Part shown: in pieces, positions 46,613-58,867 of the stretch
Layout of the letters: each line of letters starts with the position of its first letter
Position numbering within the stretch: the first letter of the stretch is position 1
Source of the DNA: Sclerodactyla briareus
Taxonomy: Eukaryota > Echinodermata > Holothuroidea > Dendrochirotida > Sclerodactylidae
Length of the DNA: 64,000 nt
Direction: 5' to 3'
NCBI GenBank assembly: GCA_026419785.1
Contig: JAODTK010004254.1
Location: forward strand, 102,022-166,021
The notes under the pieces: generated by a model
Database searches by the model: none
Seen by the model: only the letters and a program-made list of their open reading frames with translations
Told to the model about the DNA's origin: nothing
Translations under genes and position numbers: made by a program

Positions 46613-47896
46613 ATGTGTGTACTAGTACTTCGAAAATACCAGCACCGCGATGCATCCTGGTATTGTAAACAAACGTCATACAACGTCAGGTTAGCCTGAT
46701 AAACACTTGATCTTGATAATGGGTTGTGTTAAACATGGCGTTTTAATGAGGGTTTGATGACGCAAGGTGGATCTTGATGATTGACGGCCCGTGATATTGA
46801 TCAGAAGCGCCATGACGCGTGTGGTAACATGTACTTTTGATGACGGTATGAGCCACCTGGTGTGATCTGATCCGCGTGTGTTATCACACGTGCAGGTAGC
46901 CAATGAGTGATAATGCAGCATTTGTCAAAGGTCAAAAGGGGACAATGGCCGTTCGACATAATATCTAAGTAATAATATCTAAGTGCTTATATAGTGCTTT
47001 TTTCAACGTGATCGAAGCTCTTCACAGATATTACCCATGATCATTAGTGACTTGTCACGCCCTTATTATATTTATATAGTTCGCATCTCTTTCTTCTTCA
47101 CTCCTGACACACCATTTCAGTGCGCCACTTAACGTGTCACCGGGACTTTCAATAGGGTGCAGCCACATATGATGCACGCCTACTAAACACAAGTCACCTC
47201 ACAAGGTCCCCATTTTTGCAAAAAATCTTGGAAACTTAGTGCCTTCCTGGAAGAGTAGCGAAAGTAATAAAAATACGCTTAATGCTAGAGCTATCAGGAA
47301 TCCATCTTGCACCTGAGTGGTTTAGCGGTGTGTACAACTGTGGAAAGCGCTATTGGAAGCTGTTCCTTATACTCACTGCTGCTTTTGACTGCTGTACTAG
47401 ACAAGCTAATCTAGATGATGCTATCTCACAAGGAATTACCCTCTAATCGGGGGCTGTATTATGAATATTTCAAGTCTTCTTCGAGCATTTTCACTCACTT
47501 TTGAGAAAGGGAGGGGGTTGAGGTTCACTTTTGTTCATATTCGGACTGTTAGTCCATTGTTCGTTGCCAGTTCCTACCTCAGGCTACAAACTAAATGCTT
47601 GGAGCTCGGAGGCCGAATCGTGTTTTTCATGTCACCCCCTTATTTACGCCCTTGTCTCAACATTGTCAGCGATTAGTGTACATATTCGCACAACCCATTT
47701 CAACAATAACAAATCGGACTAGAGCTCTGTTTCAACAATAACAAATCAGACTAGTGTCTCTGGGTTATGAATTAAAGGGGGCAGAGTAAGGTCGGTGGAA
47801 TGACAATCATTTAGCGGGAGGATGGGGGGGCGGGGGGGGGGGAAGATTGCCACCCTGAAGAGAGACACGAAAGGAGGGAAAAACTGAAAGAAATTG
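46613..47896. other. No gene recognised
   Basis: Contains a short repeat-family match at 46985-47035 (shared with 24.6 kb), a CpG-containing patch with small palindromes near 46780-46900 and a poly-G run near 47828. Confidence 0.4.
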
Positions 47897-49604
47897 CTGG
47901 CGTTGGCGAACCGGGATGAAGGGAGGATCCATGCTAGAGATCGGCTATAGGACTGGATGGCGGACCGGGATGATGGAGTATCCATGCTAGAGCTTAGCTA
48001 TGCTGACTGTATGGCGGACCGGGATGAAGGAGATCCAGCCTAGAGCTCAGCTATGCTGGCTATATGGTGAAGGGATGGATGGAGGACCATGCTAGAGCTC
48101 AGCATATGCGGCTGTATGGGGAAAGGGATGAATGGAGGATCCCTGCTAGAGCTCAGCTATGCTGGCTGTATGGCGGTCCGGGATGAATGGAGGATCCATG
48201 CTAGAACTCGGCCTAGGCTGGCTGTAGGGCAACGGGATGACTGGAAGGATCCATGTAGAGCGTAGCTATGTGGCTGTATGGCGGAACGGGATGAAAGGAG
48301 GATCCATGCTAGAGCTCGGCGATGCTGGCTTAGGGCAAACCGGGATGAAAGGAGGATCCATGCTAGAGCTCGGCTCTGCTGGCTGTATGGCGGACGGAAT
48401 GAATGAGGCTCCATGCTGAGATCGGCTCTGCTGGCTGTAGGGCGGACCGGGATGAATGGAGGATCCAGGCTAGAGCTCAGCTAGCTGGCTGTATGGCGGA
48501 CAGGGATGAATGGAGGAATCCGGCTCGAGCTCGGCTGTGCTGGCTGTATGGCGGAACGGGATGAATGGAGGATCCATGATAGAGCTCGGATGGGCTGGCT
48601 GTATAGGGACGGGATGAAGGGAATCCATGCTAGAGCCGGCTATGATGGCTGTATGGCAAACCGGGCTGAATGGAGGATCCATGCTATAGAGCTTAGCAGG
48701 CTGGCTGTATGGCGGACCGGAATGAATGGAGATCCAGGCTAGAGCCTCGGCTCTGCGGCTGTATGGCGGACCGGGATGAATGGAGGATCCAGGCTAGAGG
48801 CTCAGCTATGCTGGCTGTATGGCGGCCCGGGATGAATGGAGGATCAATGCTAGGTCAGCTATGCTGGCTGGATGGCGGACCGGGATGAATGGAGGATCCA
48901 TGCTAGAGCTCAGCGATGCTGGCGTATGGCGGCCCGGGATGAATGGAGGATCCATGAAGAGCTCAGCTATGCTGCTGTATGGCGGAAAGGAATGAATATA
49001 GTCCATGCTAGAGCTCAGCTATGCGGCTGTATGGCGGACCGGGAGAATGGAGGATCCATGCTAGAGCTCAGCTAGCTGCTGTATGGCGGACCGGGATGAA
49101 TGGAGGATCCATGATAGAGCTCAGCTATGCTGGCTGTATGGCGGACCGGGATGAAGGGAGGATCCATGCTAGAGCGTACGCTATGCTGGCTGTATGGCGG
49201 ACGGGATGAATGGGGTCCATGCTAAGCTCCGCTATGCTGGCTGTATGGCGGCCCGGGATGAATGGAGGATCCATGCTAGAGCTCGGCGATGCTGGCTGTA
49301 TGGCGGTCCGGGATGAATGGAGGATGCATGATAGAGCTCGGCTGTGCTGGTCGCCATAGCGGACCAGGAGAATGGGAGATCCATGCTAGAGCTAGGATCG
49401 CTGGTGCTATAGCGGGAACGGGATGAATGGCGGATCCATGCTAGAGCTCTGCTATGCTGGCTGTATGGCGGCCCGGGATGAATGGAGGATCAATGCTAGA
49501 GCAGGCTATGCTGGCGTATGGCGACCGGGAGAATGCGGGGATCCATGCTAGAACTCAAGCTATGCTGGCGTATGGAGGACGGGAATGAATAGCGGATCCA
49601 TGCA
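47897..49604 (+). repeat. 55-bp minisatellite, about 31 copies
   Basis: The unit is ggcggaccgggatgaatgga, then ggatccatgctagagctcag, then ctatgctggctgtat (55 bp). Nearly every unit has a BamHI site (GGATCC), and most have a SacI site (GAGCTC). Units differ by substitutions (cggaccggg/cggcccggg/cggtccggg; ctcagctatg/ctcggcgatg) and one-base gaps. As 55 is not divisible by 3, no frame persists between units. Confidence 0.95.
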
Positions 49605-52600
49605 AAAGAGGGGAGGAAAGGAAAACTGGCTGTGGCTGACTAGTGAGGAGTGGGGGGAGGGGAGGAACGGGGGTGGGTGGGGTCGACTATGGAGTACATA
49701 AACAGAGGCGTGTCAAAAAAATATGCAGAATAATAATAATAAGGTCTTAATGAAGTAAAATTCTGTATACAACTTTTGTTTAATGCCTAATTTTACTAAT
49801 AGTGAGAATTTTGGGACCTTCTACTGGATTCAGGATTTCTGACGGGGGAATGTATCCTCCTTCCACTCCCCTCCCATCACTCCCGGTCTGCTACCAACCA
49901 CATTATGAAGTAATCATACAAAACTCAATTTTTCACGTTACGTGATAGTTAGACGCTGTTTTTGTACAACTAAGGGACCAATAATTTACATTTGCTGCAC
50001 CATAGGTTTGTGTCCATCAACAGCCTTTGCACCCAGAGTGTCAAGATACTGTGATGCCAATTTTAAGGAACCCATTCATTGCTGAAAATATTCCCTCATT
50101 CTACTGCACCATGAAGGTTTGCAGTAATTTATGCAAACATTCAGACAGTGAGTGACTCCTATGGAATCTTGGGAATAAATACACTAGGGAAAAAAATGAA
50201 AAATAACCCGCCATTATAGCACTGAAGATGTTCACTAGTAATAAGCCTTCATGGTTACAGTTAAACTTTATTGTGTCGAAAGTCACGTGAGTACACTGGG
50301 GAGGCCCACTCTGCATGAACAGTGAGCAGATCAATTTTTCGAAATTTCTGATCTCCCGAAAACTACACTCCTCCCGGCACTAAACTTCACAGATCCCCCT
50401 CCCTCCCTTGTACTACTTATCAACAAAATCATTAAAAAGATGGGATGAGTTGGCTGCATTTTCAAAGAGTGGTTAAAACTTAAAATAGGCTGTAATGATA
50501 GCGGAGCTGTTTCGTGATGAACATGTACACTAACCATGGAAGGATGAATCATCCATCAATGGGCCACGAAGGTCCCCTATGACACAGTGGACTGGTGGAG
50601 TAGCACCACACTAGAAAGACATTGAGAAGTGAGAACAGCCAAAATGAATAATGTCTTGAAAGCTCTTAGCACACTGCTCCTATGCGTGAGAGATTGCTGA
50701 CTCCGTAATTAGAATGACGGTTCTGTGTGCATGCTAATGCTACAGTAGGCTACAATATAGTGTCTCAGGACCACTAGGCAGGTGGTTTGGGATTATAGAA
50801 GTAATTATGCAGAGTGCAGCAAGCAGCCCTAGGCTCATGATATCATCCCTGGAAAAAATGGGACGGGGAGGATTACCTGAAACATACTAACAACTGGTCA
50901 TGTCAAGAATGCCTACCGAAACGATAGCAAATAATTCCGGCTGGGGGATGTCCCCACAGGAGCGATAAGATATGGCTGGGCATACCTAGAAGTTGCCATG
51001 GTTGATTATGTACAAGGACTCACATGTACATATTTATGAGTATACATACCAAACCAGCAGTGTGTAGATCAAAATTTGCAAACCTTTTCCCCATTGGACC
51101 GTAATTGGCCACGGGCCAAGACTGCCTGAGCCTGGTGTAAATAGTGATGTGTTCAGTCCCTAACTTTATTCATTAACATGTATCAGTAGTCGCTAGGAAG
51201 CATATCAATAGCACCCACTTGAGTGTAACCAGTAAACTGTAACTACATGCACTGTGTTATTCACTGTGTCAATCATATGATGCACCCATACCATAGTCGG
51301 GGGGGCAATGTCCAAGTTGGTGGGTCATGCAATTCTTGTCATTTAGTGACATTAAAATCCAAACAATGGCCAATGCTTGCATTTTTATTTCTCTACATAG
51401 TCCAAGTAAAATGCCAGTCTCCAGTCTCCATTCTGTGATAGACGTCCTAGGAAAGTGATGTACAGTACATTGGATTTGAAAATGGCTCATGATTGACTGA
51501 CCATGTCTGGCATGTTCGGAGCATAACACAATTGACAAGTGAAATACAAATTAAAGTCTCAGGTGATGACAGTTTGAGACAGTGTGCAATTGCAAAAAGA
51601 TGAATTTCCTTATCAAAATATTCATTGTTCTTTTGCTAAATTGAATCACAATGCTGACATACTAAAATGGACAACGGCTACAGTACTTCAAAATCCCAGA
51701 GAAATTAATACAAAGTAACTGAAGAGAGCGAAAATACACGGAGGACGTACCACTACTTCTGCTTCTATCTGACTCATTCTTCAATAACAAGCCTTGACAG
51801 AATTACAGATTAGGTGGAATCTTGTTATTAGAGCTGATTGTCCTTCGACAAACATTACAGTGGCAAATGACATCAGAAGCATCAATTGAGGTGACTTAAA
51901 GGAGCCTTCTTATCCATCATGGAAAATCTTAACAGACGCATGTAGAAACCACATCTATGCCTACAGACAGTGTGAGTGAGAGCACGAGAGAGAGATGGCT
52001 CATAAAGCCATGAAGGTGGATGGATCAATGTCTTAAGCAAATACCGACTACGTGAACTTTTGTTGACTCCTGTTAGAGACTCTTTGCTCCTATACTGGAT
52101 TACACTATAGCCACTACACAAATATATACGATATATATGTCATTCGATTACGACGAAGGATATCAATCTCCAAAAAATCTGAAAATTAATGTCAATTGTG
52201 CAATCACCTTTCTCTTTCTCAGAATTACGGCAAACCGGAAACCTGCCAAACACTAAATTTCAACAATATTTTAAGGGATGTTTAGATTGTTGATTGATCA
52301 GCAACAATTATATCGTTACTGGGCATAGTTCTTTTATTTCACTTTCAGAATTCAATTTGTGAGGTTTTGAAGATGAAGGCGATACCAGATTGCTGAATAA
52401 ACTGTCTGTCCGCACGCAGTAAGTGGTGGCTCTGACACGAAGCTGGACACTAAACAGCGCTCTGATGGCGATTCTTGACAGTCTTTGAACTCCTACAGAG
52501 TGAGGGAAGTACAGAGTGTAACGACATCAATCTCATTAATATTTATGAATAGACGACATTTAGCTGGGTGGGTTGGGACAAGCAAAAGACCCAGGCTGTG

Positions 52601-53736
52601 GTCTATTAATATCTTCATTCTCTACAAATATATAGAGGATTATATGAGAGCCAAATTTCAACACCCTCGAGGGCCCTGGACTAATTTCAGGTCAAGGCCA
52701 CCTAAACTGTGGCATTTTCCATGACTGTCAACTGTGAATTTGCAATTTAAATATGTACCTGGAATCTCAACCTGATCTGCGACATCCCTTTAAAAGTCAA
52801 TCCAGTCATTAAGCTCGAAATATTTCACCATGCTCGGTTGTCGTCGAGGCAACGACTATCATGGCCTTCAAAGTTTGATTCTCTTTATTGACTTCTTGGT
52901 ACTTCCCCACACACACAGAATTGTGTTCATTATATATTTTTGTCCAACGTGAGAAAGGAAGAGGAACAAAGATAAGCAATACTGACCTGTGCCACTATTT
53001 CAAAGAAATATCTACAATACCCTTTATGGTTTCCTGCAATATGATTGGCCCCAAAGAGTGAATCGAGCCAGATCGATGTGAATCGAGGGTAGGGTGCGTT
53101 GCATTTCTTGACTGAGGAGAATTTATGCTCATCTGGAATCTGATGTTTTAGCTGGGGTGCAGCCATATAACTGTACTTTACAACTGTACAAGCCTGCACA
53201 CAAAGTTCAAACTTGCAAAAAAACATTTCAACCTTTGTTTTGGATGTTGCTATGTTAATACATTGTGATGTCAACGTACACGCAACATTCCCAATGGTCC
53301 TCATACAGTCCACAGTACATAGCGCAGCAAGCACGATTACAGTTGACCACTGAAGTGTAAACAAGCACGCACAACACAAATGTTTGTACAGAGCCCGCGT
53401 CTGCTGCTATGCTCGAATTGTACCCAACACACCAACTTCAGAACACCGTAGATACTTGCAGGCCTGTCCATGGCTCACAAAATACAGGGCTAGGCGACGC
53501 TCATATTGTCAAATATAGGTCAACGGGCGACACCACGCAGCTAACCTAGTGCCATGTTTGAAATTATTATTCTAGATAATGGAAAAAAAAAAATAGGTCG
53601 TGACATAGCAAATACCTCCTAAACGGTATCAAGAAGCATTGCAAATACGGTTTTAATGCCGGGGGTCACGTTCTGCGTTAGCGGCGTAGGTGATCAGTGG
53701 CATACGTTACAAAACGTTAGGCTACAATCGCTACGG
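49605..53736. other. No gene recognised
   Basis: Mixed unique sequence. The 149-codon open frame at 52930-53379 (-) begins with a hydrophobic, Cys-rich stretch (MCCACLFTLQWSTVIVLAAL), but it has no known motif and no splice or promoter context. I do not call it a gene. Confidence 0.4.
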
Positions 53737-54044
53737 GTACTACTAAAACACGCCCCACGCCGAACGCGCCGAACCTCACAAAACACGCCCGAACCACACG
53801 CCCCGAAACCAAAATTACCCACGCCCGAAACCAATTTAGCACGCCCGAACTGTTCTGGATCAAGTTTCCAATTGACTATGTGGATAATACAGGGGAAGGT
53901 ACCTGAAGACTACTATGAAAGGACATTCCCGGGTCACAGTAGTACGATATATTATAATAAGCAGACGAAATTGGTTGGAGGGTTATGGCGCGAGGAAAAG
54001 GGATATATTTTAAGAAAAAGAAAAGTTATGTCAAATCAAGAAAT

Positions 54045-54560
54045 ATTCTGATTGTGGAAATATTTATTCACAAGAGGAAATTTTTGTTTCCCTCAAAAAA
54101 ATATTTCGGAAGAACAAATATGTTTCGATGGAAAAATTGTTCGGAAGAGAAATAAGTTCTACGATTGAAAAAATTATTTGGAGATATATTCATTTACGAA
54201 GTTACAACAATTAATTGTTCGAAACAAAAATATGTTAGCAACAAAAACTTCTTTGCTAAAATATGTATCCTAGAAAAAAATTATGCTGGCAAGAGTTATT
54301 TATGCTTCCCCGTGAAAATATATGTACAAGGGAAATAAATGTATATTCTACAAATGGTTGTTAATCCAAAAACAATTTCCATTGCAGATAATTGTCCATG
54401 ACAAGAAACTTTTCCGAAACGAATATTGTAGATACTAGAAAAAATATTAGAAACCCCAAAAATAATTGGCTACAATTATTGTTGGCAAACAGAGAAATAC
54501 ATTTGCTGTCAAAAATATGTTTGCAACGAAAAAAGATATATTATCAACGTAAGCCTCATG
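54045..54560 (+). repeat. Degenerate ~20-bp AT-rich tandem array
   Basis: Blocks of the form 'aaaaatatgtttgcaac' recur about every 17-24 bp (caaatatgtttcga, aaaaattgttcgga, aaaatatgttagca, aaaatatgtatccta, aaaaatatgtttgca), giving some 22 diverged copies. Unit length and sequence both drift, so the array is old or was never homogenised. Confidence 0.6.
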
Positions 54561-55057
54561 GACAGCCGTTGATTCTAATCGTCAGAGTACTGTGAGCCGT
54601 GAAAGCACGTGAATTACTGTACTGTACGGTGGGTACTGAGTGGCAATTCCTTCAACCTGCAACCGCGGTTCCCACTTTTCGTACTATATGGATACCGATT
54701 TCAAGGGCTGATATAGGAGAAACTGATTATGAGGAATAGCAACTACTCCAACGAGGACTATGTTTTTTGGGTTTATCAATGAATTGATGCATGCTGTAGA
54801 AATCGAGGGGTCCAGAATAAACGAATGAAATGCATCGCGAGTGCTTCCATTCCTTGGAGTTGTCTTCGTAAATTGTGGAAGTTGGAACACCGATGACCGG
54901 CGGGCGGCATGCTCGCGTATTTTTTTTAAGATAATTGAGCACCCCGGGCTATAGAATGTCACTGTTTAGGGGAATTATTGAAACTTGAAATTTCCGACAT
55001 TATTTACTATTTCCACCAACACCATGCGTTCAACGGCAACTAGAACTGCGGCAACCA

Positions 55058-55612
55058 TTGGCGTAGCCAGAGGGGGGGGGGGGCGGGCACGGGGGCCATG
55101 GCCCCCCCAATCGAATTCCCCCATATTTATTTTTTAGCAAAGTTTTCACTGATGACAACAACATTTGGCACTTATGCGGCTCTCTCTATTCCTCATTTGC
55201 TAGTCAGTTTTCTCGAATTCTCCTCTGAGAGCCCAATTTTTTGGTCAATACCAACCAGTGTGCAAACATTTTGCGCGCTTCGCGACGCGCAGTAGTACCA
55301 GTTATATAAACACGATTTTTTTTACCCAAGTTCCGAAGATGCGGCAAGGTTCTTTAGATCATAGAAGACATTGGGCATCCCGAGGGGGGGGGGGTGCGTA
55401 GATACCCCTACAACAACATTTGTCAGACACGGTTGTGCTGTTGTTTAGACACGGTGAGCTAGATATGTCGGAGACAGTGTCAGCGAAATAGCAGTCGGAC
55501 TCAAATATTGGGGGGGGGAAGACATGATTGCGTCCCCAACCAAAATATTGGGGGGACGCGTCCCCCCGTACCCAACCCCCCAACCCCCCCCATGATCGCC
55601 AGCCCTTGAAGA
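55058..55612. mobile_element. G-run-ended non-autonomous elements (one or two)
   Basis: The left end is 'ttggcgtagccagag' plus a G run and 'gggccatggccccccc'. An internal palindrome 'gcgcgcttcgcgacgcgc' lies at 55274-55291. The right end, reversed, is 'gggctggcgatcatgggggg' with further C/G runs (55385, 55510, 55550). Such 'ggcgtagccag + G-run' ends with a GCGC palindrome recall non-autonomous elements in marine invertebrates. The middle G run at 55383 may be the junction of two insertions. Confidence 0.45.
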
Positions 55613-55619
55613 CACATGC

Positions 55620-55725
55620 ATACACACACACAACCAATACATACATACATACATACATACGATAATACTACATAATCATACATAAATAATACATAATACA
55701 TACATACATACATACTACATATATG
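55620..55725. repeat. ACAC / TACA microsatellite
   Basis: (TACA)n with ACACAC and ATAA interruptions. Confidence 0.9.
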
Positions 55726-55869
55726 AAATTCAGGTCAAACCGTTATGATGACGGGTAATGTCGCTACCATGATTTATATGACCCCCTTTTCATCATTAAT
55801 ACAGAACCTTTTCGGTACGCTATAAATTAACAATCTTTCTAATGCGAAAATGGTGGTTGAAACTGCAAT

Positions 55870-56210
55870 AAAATCTCACTGCATTATTATTACACCACAA
55901 AAGCATCTCCTACATCATTATATGCACCAAAAAAATTCTTACCTTACATCATTATTTCCACTACCAAAATCAATTTGCCGTTCACGCCTAGCGCTACTTT
56001 TTAAATACAAAATATCTGCCGTTTTCGCCACTATATCAATATTTATACCCACAGCATAAATTTTACTGGGCCTACATCATTTTTAACACAGAATAAATTG
56101 GCCGTTTTCGCGATCTACATCATATTTACACCAAAAACATCATTTCTCACTACATCAATATTTATACCACAGAAAACTCTGACTCTACAATATTTACACT
56201 ACCAAAAAAT
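55870..56210 (+). repeat. 'ctacatcattatttacaccac' array, left block
   Basis: About eight or nine units of 35-45 bp, each starting ctacatcattatttacaccac or similar. Some carry an insert 'ttgccgttttcgcg'. The same units reappear at 58005-58175 on the other side of the duplicated segments. Confidence 0.7.
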
Positions 56211-56649
56211 TCCATTACAATTCTTGCCAGCGTAAACGCTTGTCGAGGCGAAATGGCCGATCGTGGGTCGAGATGGACGATTTTTAAGAACAGGAAATAC
56301 GGTTGACTCCCTTCAAGGACTGAGCGTAACGATCGGCGTTCATTGGGCAAAGTGATCGGTTTTCCCCCCCCCCCCCCACTCCCTTGAAAACCTGAACGAT
56401 ATTTCTTCCATCCTTCACCGATCTTGAAGTTTTTTTTTTAAACTCGTTTTCATGTCAATGATCTGTAAAACTCATTCAGCAGAAAAAAGAGAAAACATCG
56501 AAAACGGCAATAATTCAAGGCATAATTTTTTTCTGAACCATGCCTTACTCGGGTGTATTAGGGCAAGGAATTAACGCTGGGTCGTAAATATTATACGACC
56601 GAAGCGCAGCGGGATTGTCTTGTCTTCAAGGCGTCCAAAATGTCATGCA
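56211..56649 (+). repeat. 440-bp direct duplication, copy 1
   Basis: It runs from 'tccattacaattcttgccag' to 'ccaaaatgtcatgc' and aligns along its whole length with 57562-58003. Shared landmarks are 'cgaggcgaaatggccgatcg', 'caggaaatacggttgac', a C run followed by 'actcccttgaaaacctga', 'tccttcaccgat' and 'cgctgggtcg'. No coding capacity is evident. Confidence 0.85.
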
Positions 56650-57561
56650 GTTGAAGCTAATAGCAATGTGTGTGGCCAGGTCAAATAGTGCATAATTGCT
56701 AGGGCTGGTTAGATATTTAATAGAATAAAGGCAAGAATACCGTGAGTTAATAACAGGGACTTCCGGGCGCATACCACATATGATGATGTTCCTCCGCCCC
56801 ATTTTCCTCCATAAAATAATTTTGGAACGCAAAAAAGTGGACCAATTCTATTGAAATTGTAGGCATTTGTAATTTGAATAACCCCTTTCAGATAGAGTGA
56901 CAAAATAAATCCGCATTTCCTTATCACAGACAGAAGATGTACCCCCCAAATAAATATCATTATGGACCTAATTTGTTGAAGTTTATAACATTTTCGGCGG
57001 ATGAATCTTCAAACAATACTGGTGTGGTCCTTAAAAACTTGCAGAGAAGAAGAAGAAGCGGTAATGTGTTGCAACATATTCTGGCTACATCATCTTATGA
57101 GTTATGGCGTTTTTGTTAAGAAATTAGATTGAAGGAATTGGATATTGTGCGTTCGACCTAATTCCGTGGCACAATGACAAATATCGTTCAGCGATGTCAG
57201 TAATCCGTTATAGAGGCACTGACCTTAAGGGAAACAGGTGTTAACTTGGCAGTTTGGCACCCCGTGAACTGAATAACAAAGTTACTTAACCATCAAGTTC
57301 ACGCTGTTTGCGCGTTTGGAACATTCAAATTGCGACCTTTTTGAACTTGGGGGGGGGGGGGGGGGGAAAGGGCTGCTGTGTCCTGCTGTCGTTTTCATTA
57401 GAAGGACCTAATGTTTGCATGTTTATTCGGGTAACAGTTGTACATCTCTATCATGCAAGAGTATTGGGCTGAAGGGGGGGGGGTTAGCGATGACTCGGAA
57501 ATTCCCTGAAATGACAAAGCAGTCACGTGACCCACACACTTTATTTACAATTGGTGCGAAC
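56650..57561. other. Spacer between the duplicated segments, nothing recognised
   Basis: About 0.9 kb of AT-rich DNA with G runs near 57350 and 57475; no open frame or array worth a call. Confidence 0.45.
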
Positions 57562-58003
57562 TGCCATTACAATTATTGCAGCTTTAAACGCTGTCGAGGC
57601 GAAATGGCCGATCGCGGGGCGAGATGGCCGGTTTTTAGAACAGGAAATACGGTTGACCTTCCTTCAAGGACTGAGATTAACCGCTCGGCGTTTTTCAATT
57701 GGGCAAAGTGATCAGCCCCCCCCCCCCCACTCCCTTGAAAACCTGAAACGATATTCCTTTCCAATCCTTCACCGATTCTTGACGTTTTTTTTTAAAAATC
57801 GTTGTCATGTCAATTGATCTAGTAAAAACTCTATTCTATGAAGAAAAATCGAAAAACGGAAAAATTCAAGGCCGAATTTTTTATGAACATGGCCTTACTC
57901 AGGGTTGTATTAGAGCAAAGCAATTAGCGCTGGGTCGAAAAGATTTACGACCGAGGCAGGGCGGGCTTGTCCCTGTCTTCCAAGGCATCCAAAATTGTCA
58001 TGC
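57562..58003 (+). repeat. 440-bp direct duplication, copy 2
   Basis: Runs 'gccattacaattattgcag' to 'attgtcatgc', roughly 85 % like copy 1 by eye with many one-base length differences. It is followed directly by the right-hand 'catcattatt' array, whereas copy 1 is preceded by the left-hand array. Confidence 0.85.
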
Positions 58004-58004
58004 T

Positions 58005-58175
58005 TACTACATCATTATTCACACCACAAACAAAATTCTTACTACATCATTATTTAGGCCAACTGACACCACAAAACATTTGCCGTTTCGCGCACAGCCT
58101 ACATCTTTGCACTACAAATATTTTTTTGCTTTTTCGCGCACCACATCATATTTACACCACAACATTAAATTGCCT
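58005..58175 (+). repeat. 'ctacatcattatttacaccac' array, right block
   Basis: Four units with 'ttgccgtttcgcgc' inserts, of the same family and orientation as 55870-56210. Confidence 0.7.
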
Positions 58176-58389
58176 TAACGTACACTGCTCAAGTCGAACA
58201 AGGCTATTCACTACCTCACCTGACCACACCACCAAATAGCGTGTGTTTTTTCGCGTCCCATAGGCAGATGATTGATGTTTCCACGCGTTGTCGCCTGTTC
58301 GGGCGTGATAATGGTTCGGCGTGGTGTAATAATAGGTTAGGGGTGTTTTTGTGAGGTTCGGGCGCGTTCGGGCCGGTTTTAGTAGGACC

Positions 58390-58867
58390 GGAAATCCACT
58401 CATGAAGTATTCACGTTTTCACGTTCACGATTAACGTTTCACGGTCCGATTAGGGATATAATAAAACGACTGTGTGACGCAAGGCCATTATTCACAGGGC
58501 AAATGTGGGTTGTCAAATTGATTGTGGAATCGTGAAACGAATGAATCGTGAAACAAATGACTCGTGAAAGCCATACTGGCTCCTGCAATTTGACGAATTG
58601 TGACACGAACTTCATTGAGGATCACGTCATCACAGGACTGAAGGGGATTCTCAATCGTGTGAAAAGTGAACGGGTATACGATCGTTCGGTTCGTGGAATA
58701 GTCGAATGAGTTGTAGTTTGTTAGCTTAAGGGTCTCCGACCTGAAATCCCAATAGTATCGGGTCCTCTTTCTCTTGATTATTGCAAGGGTCGGCGAAGTT
58801 GGCATTGACTGCTGAAGGCTTCTACAGCAATTCTGCGGTACCGGTGGTACCCTTCGCGGAGAATCAT
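58390..58867. other. Unassigned stretch before the satellite
   Basis: It contains short periodic 'cacgttttcacgttcacgat' and 'atcgtgaaac' motifs (58410-58580) but no array of clear unit, and no gene. The 138-codon frame at 58488-58904 (-) runs into the satellite and has no recognisable motif. Confidence 0.4.

Larger units (their letters stand above)
53737..58389. mobile_element. Candidate composite element with inverted CG-rich ends
   Basis: The left end (53737-53850) reads 'tactactaaaacacgcc', 'gaacgcgccgaacctcacaa' and repeated 'cacgcccgaa' motifs. The right end (58292-58389), reverse-complemented, reads 'cctactaaaaccggcccgaa', 'cgcgcccgaacctcac' and 'cacgcccgaac'. They therefore form imperfect terminal inverted repeats of about 100 bp. 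Between them lie a degenerate AT array, an unrelated inserted element (55058-55612), 'catcattatttacaccac' arrays and a 440-bp direct duplication. No target-site duplication is obvious and no transposase is seen. It may instead be two independent insertions of a CG-rich repeat. Confidence 0.4.

Noticed and set aside
47897-49604. CRISPR-like regular repeats
   Set aside because: Units are directly adjacent without unique spacers and the genome is eukaryotic; it is a minisatellite. The same holds for the other arrays.
52930-53379. 149-codon minus-strand frame with a hydrophobic Cys-rich start
   Set aside because: No recognised family, no promoter or splice evidence; the hydrophobic start alone is not enough.
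56211-58003. Direct 440-bp repeats as LTRs of a small retroelement
   Set aside because: No TG...CA ends, primer-binding site, polypurine tract or internal coding region is evident, and the flanking arrays argue for a module duplication. No retroviral or Polinton-like parts were recognised anywhere in the window.
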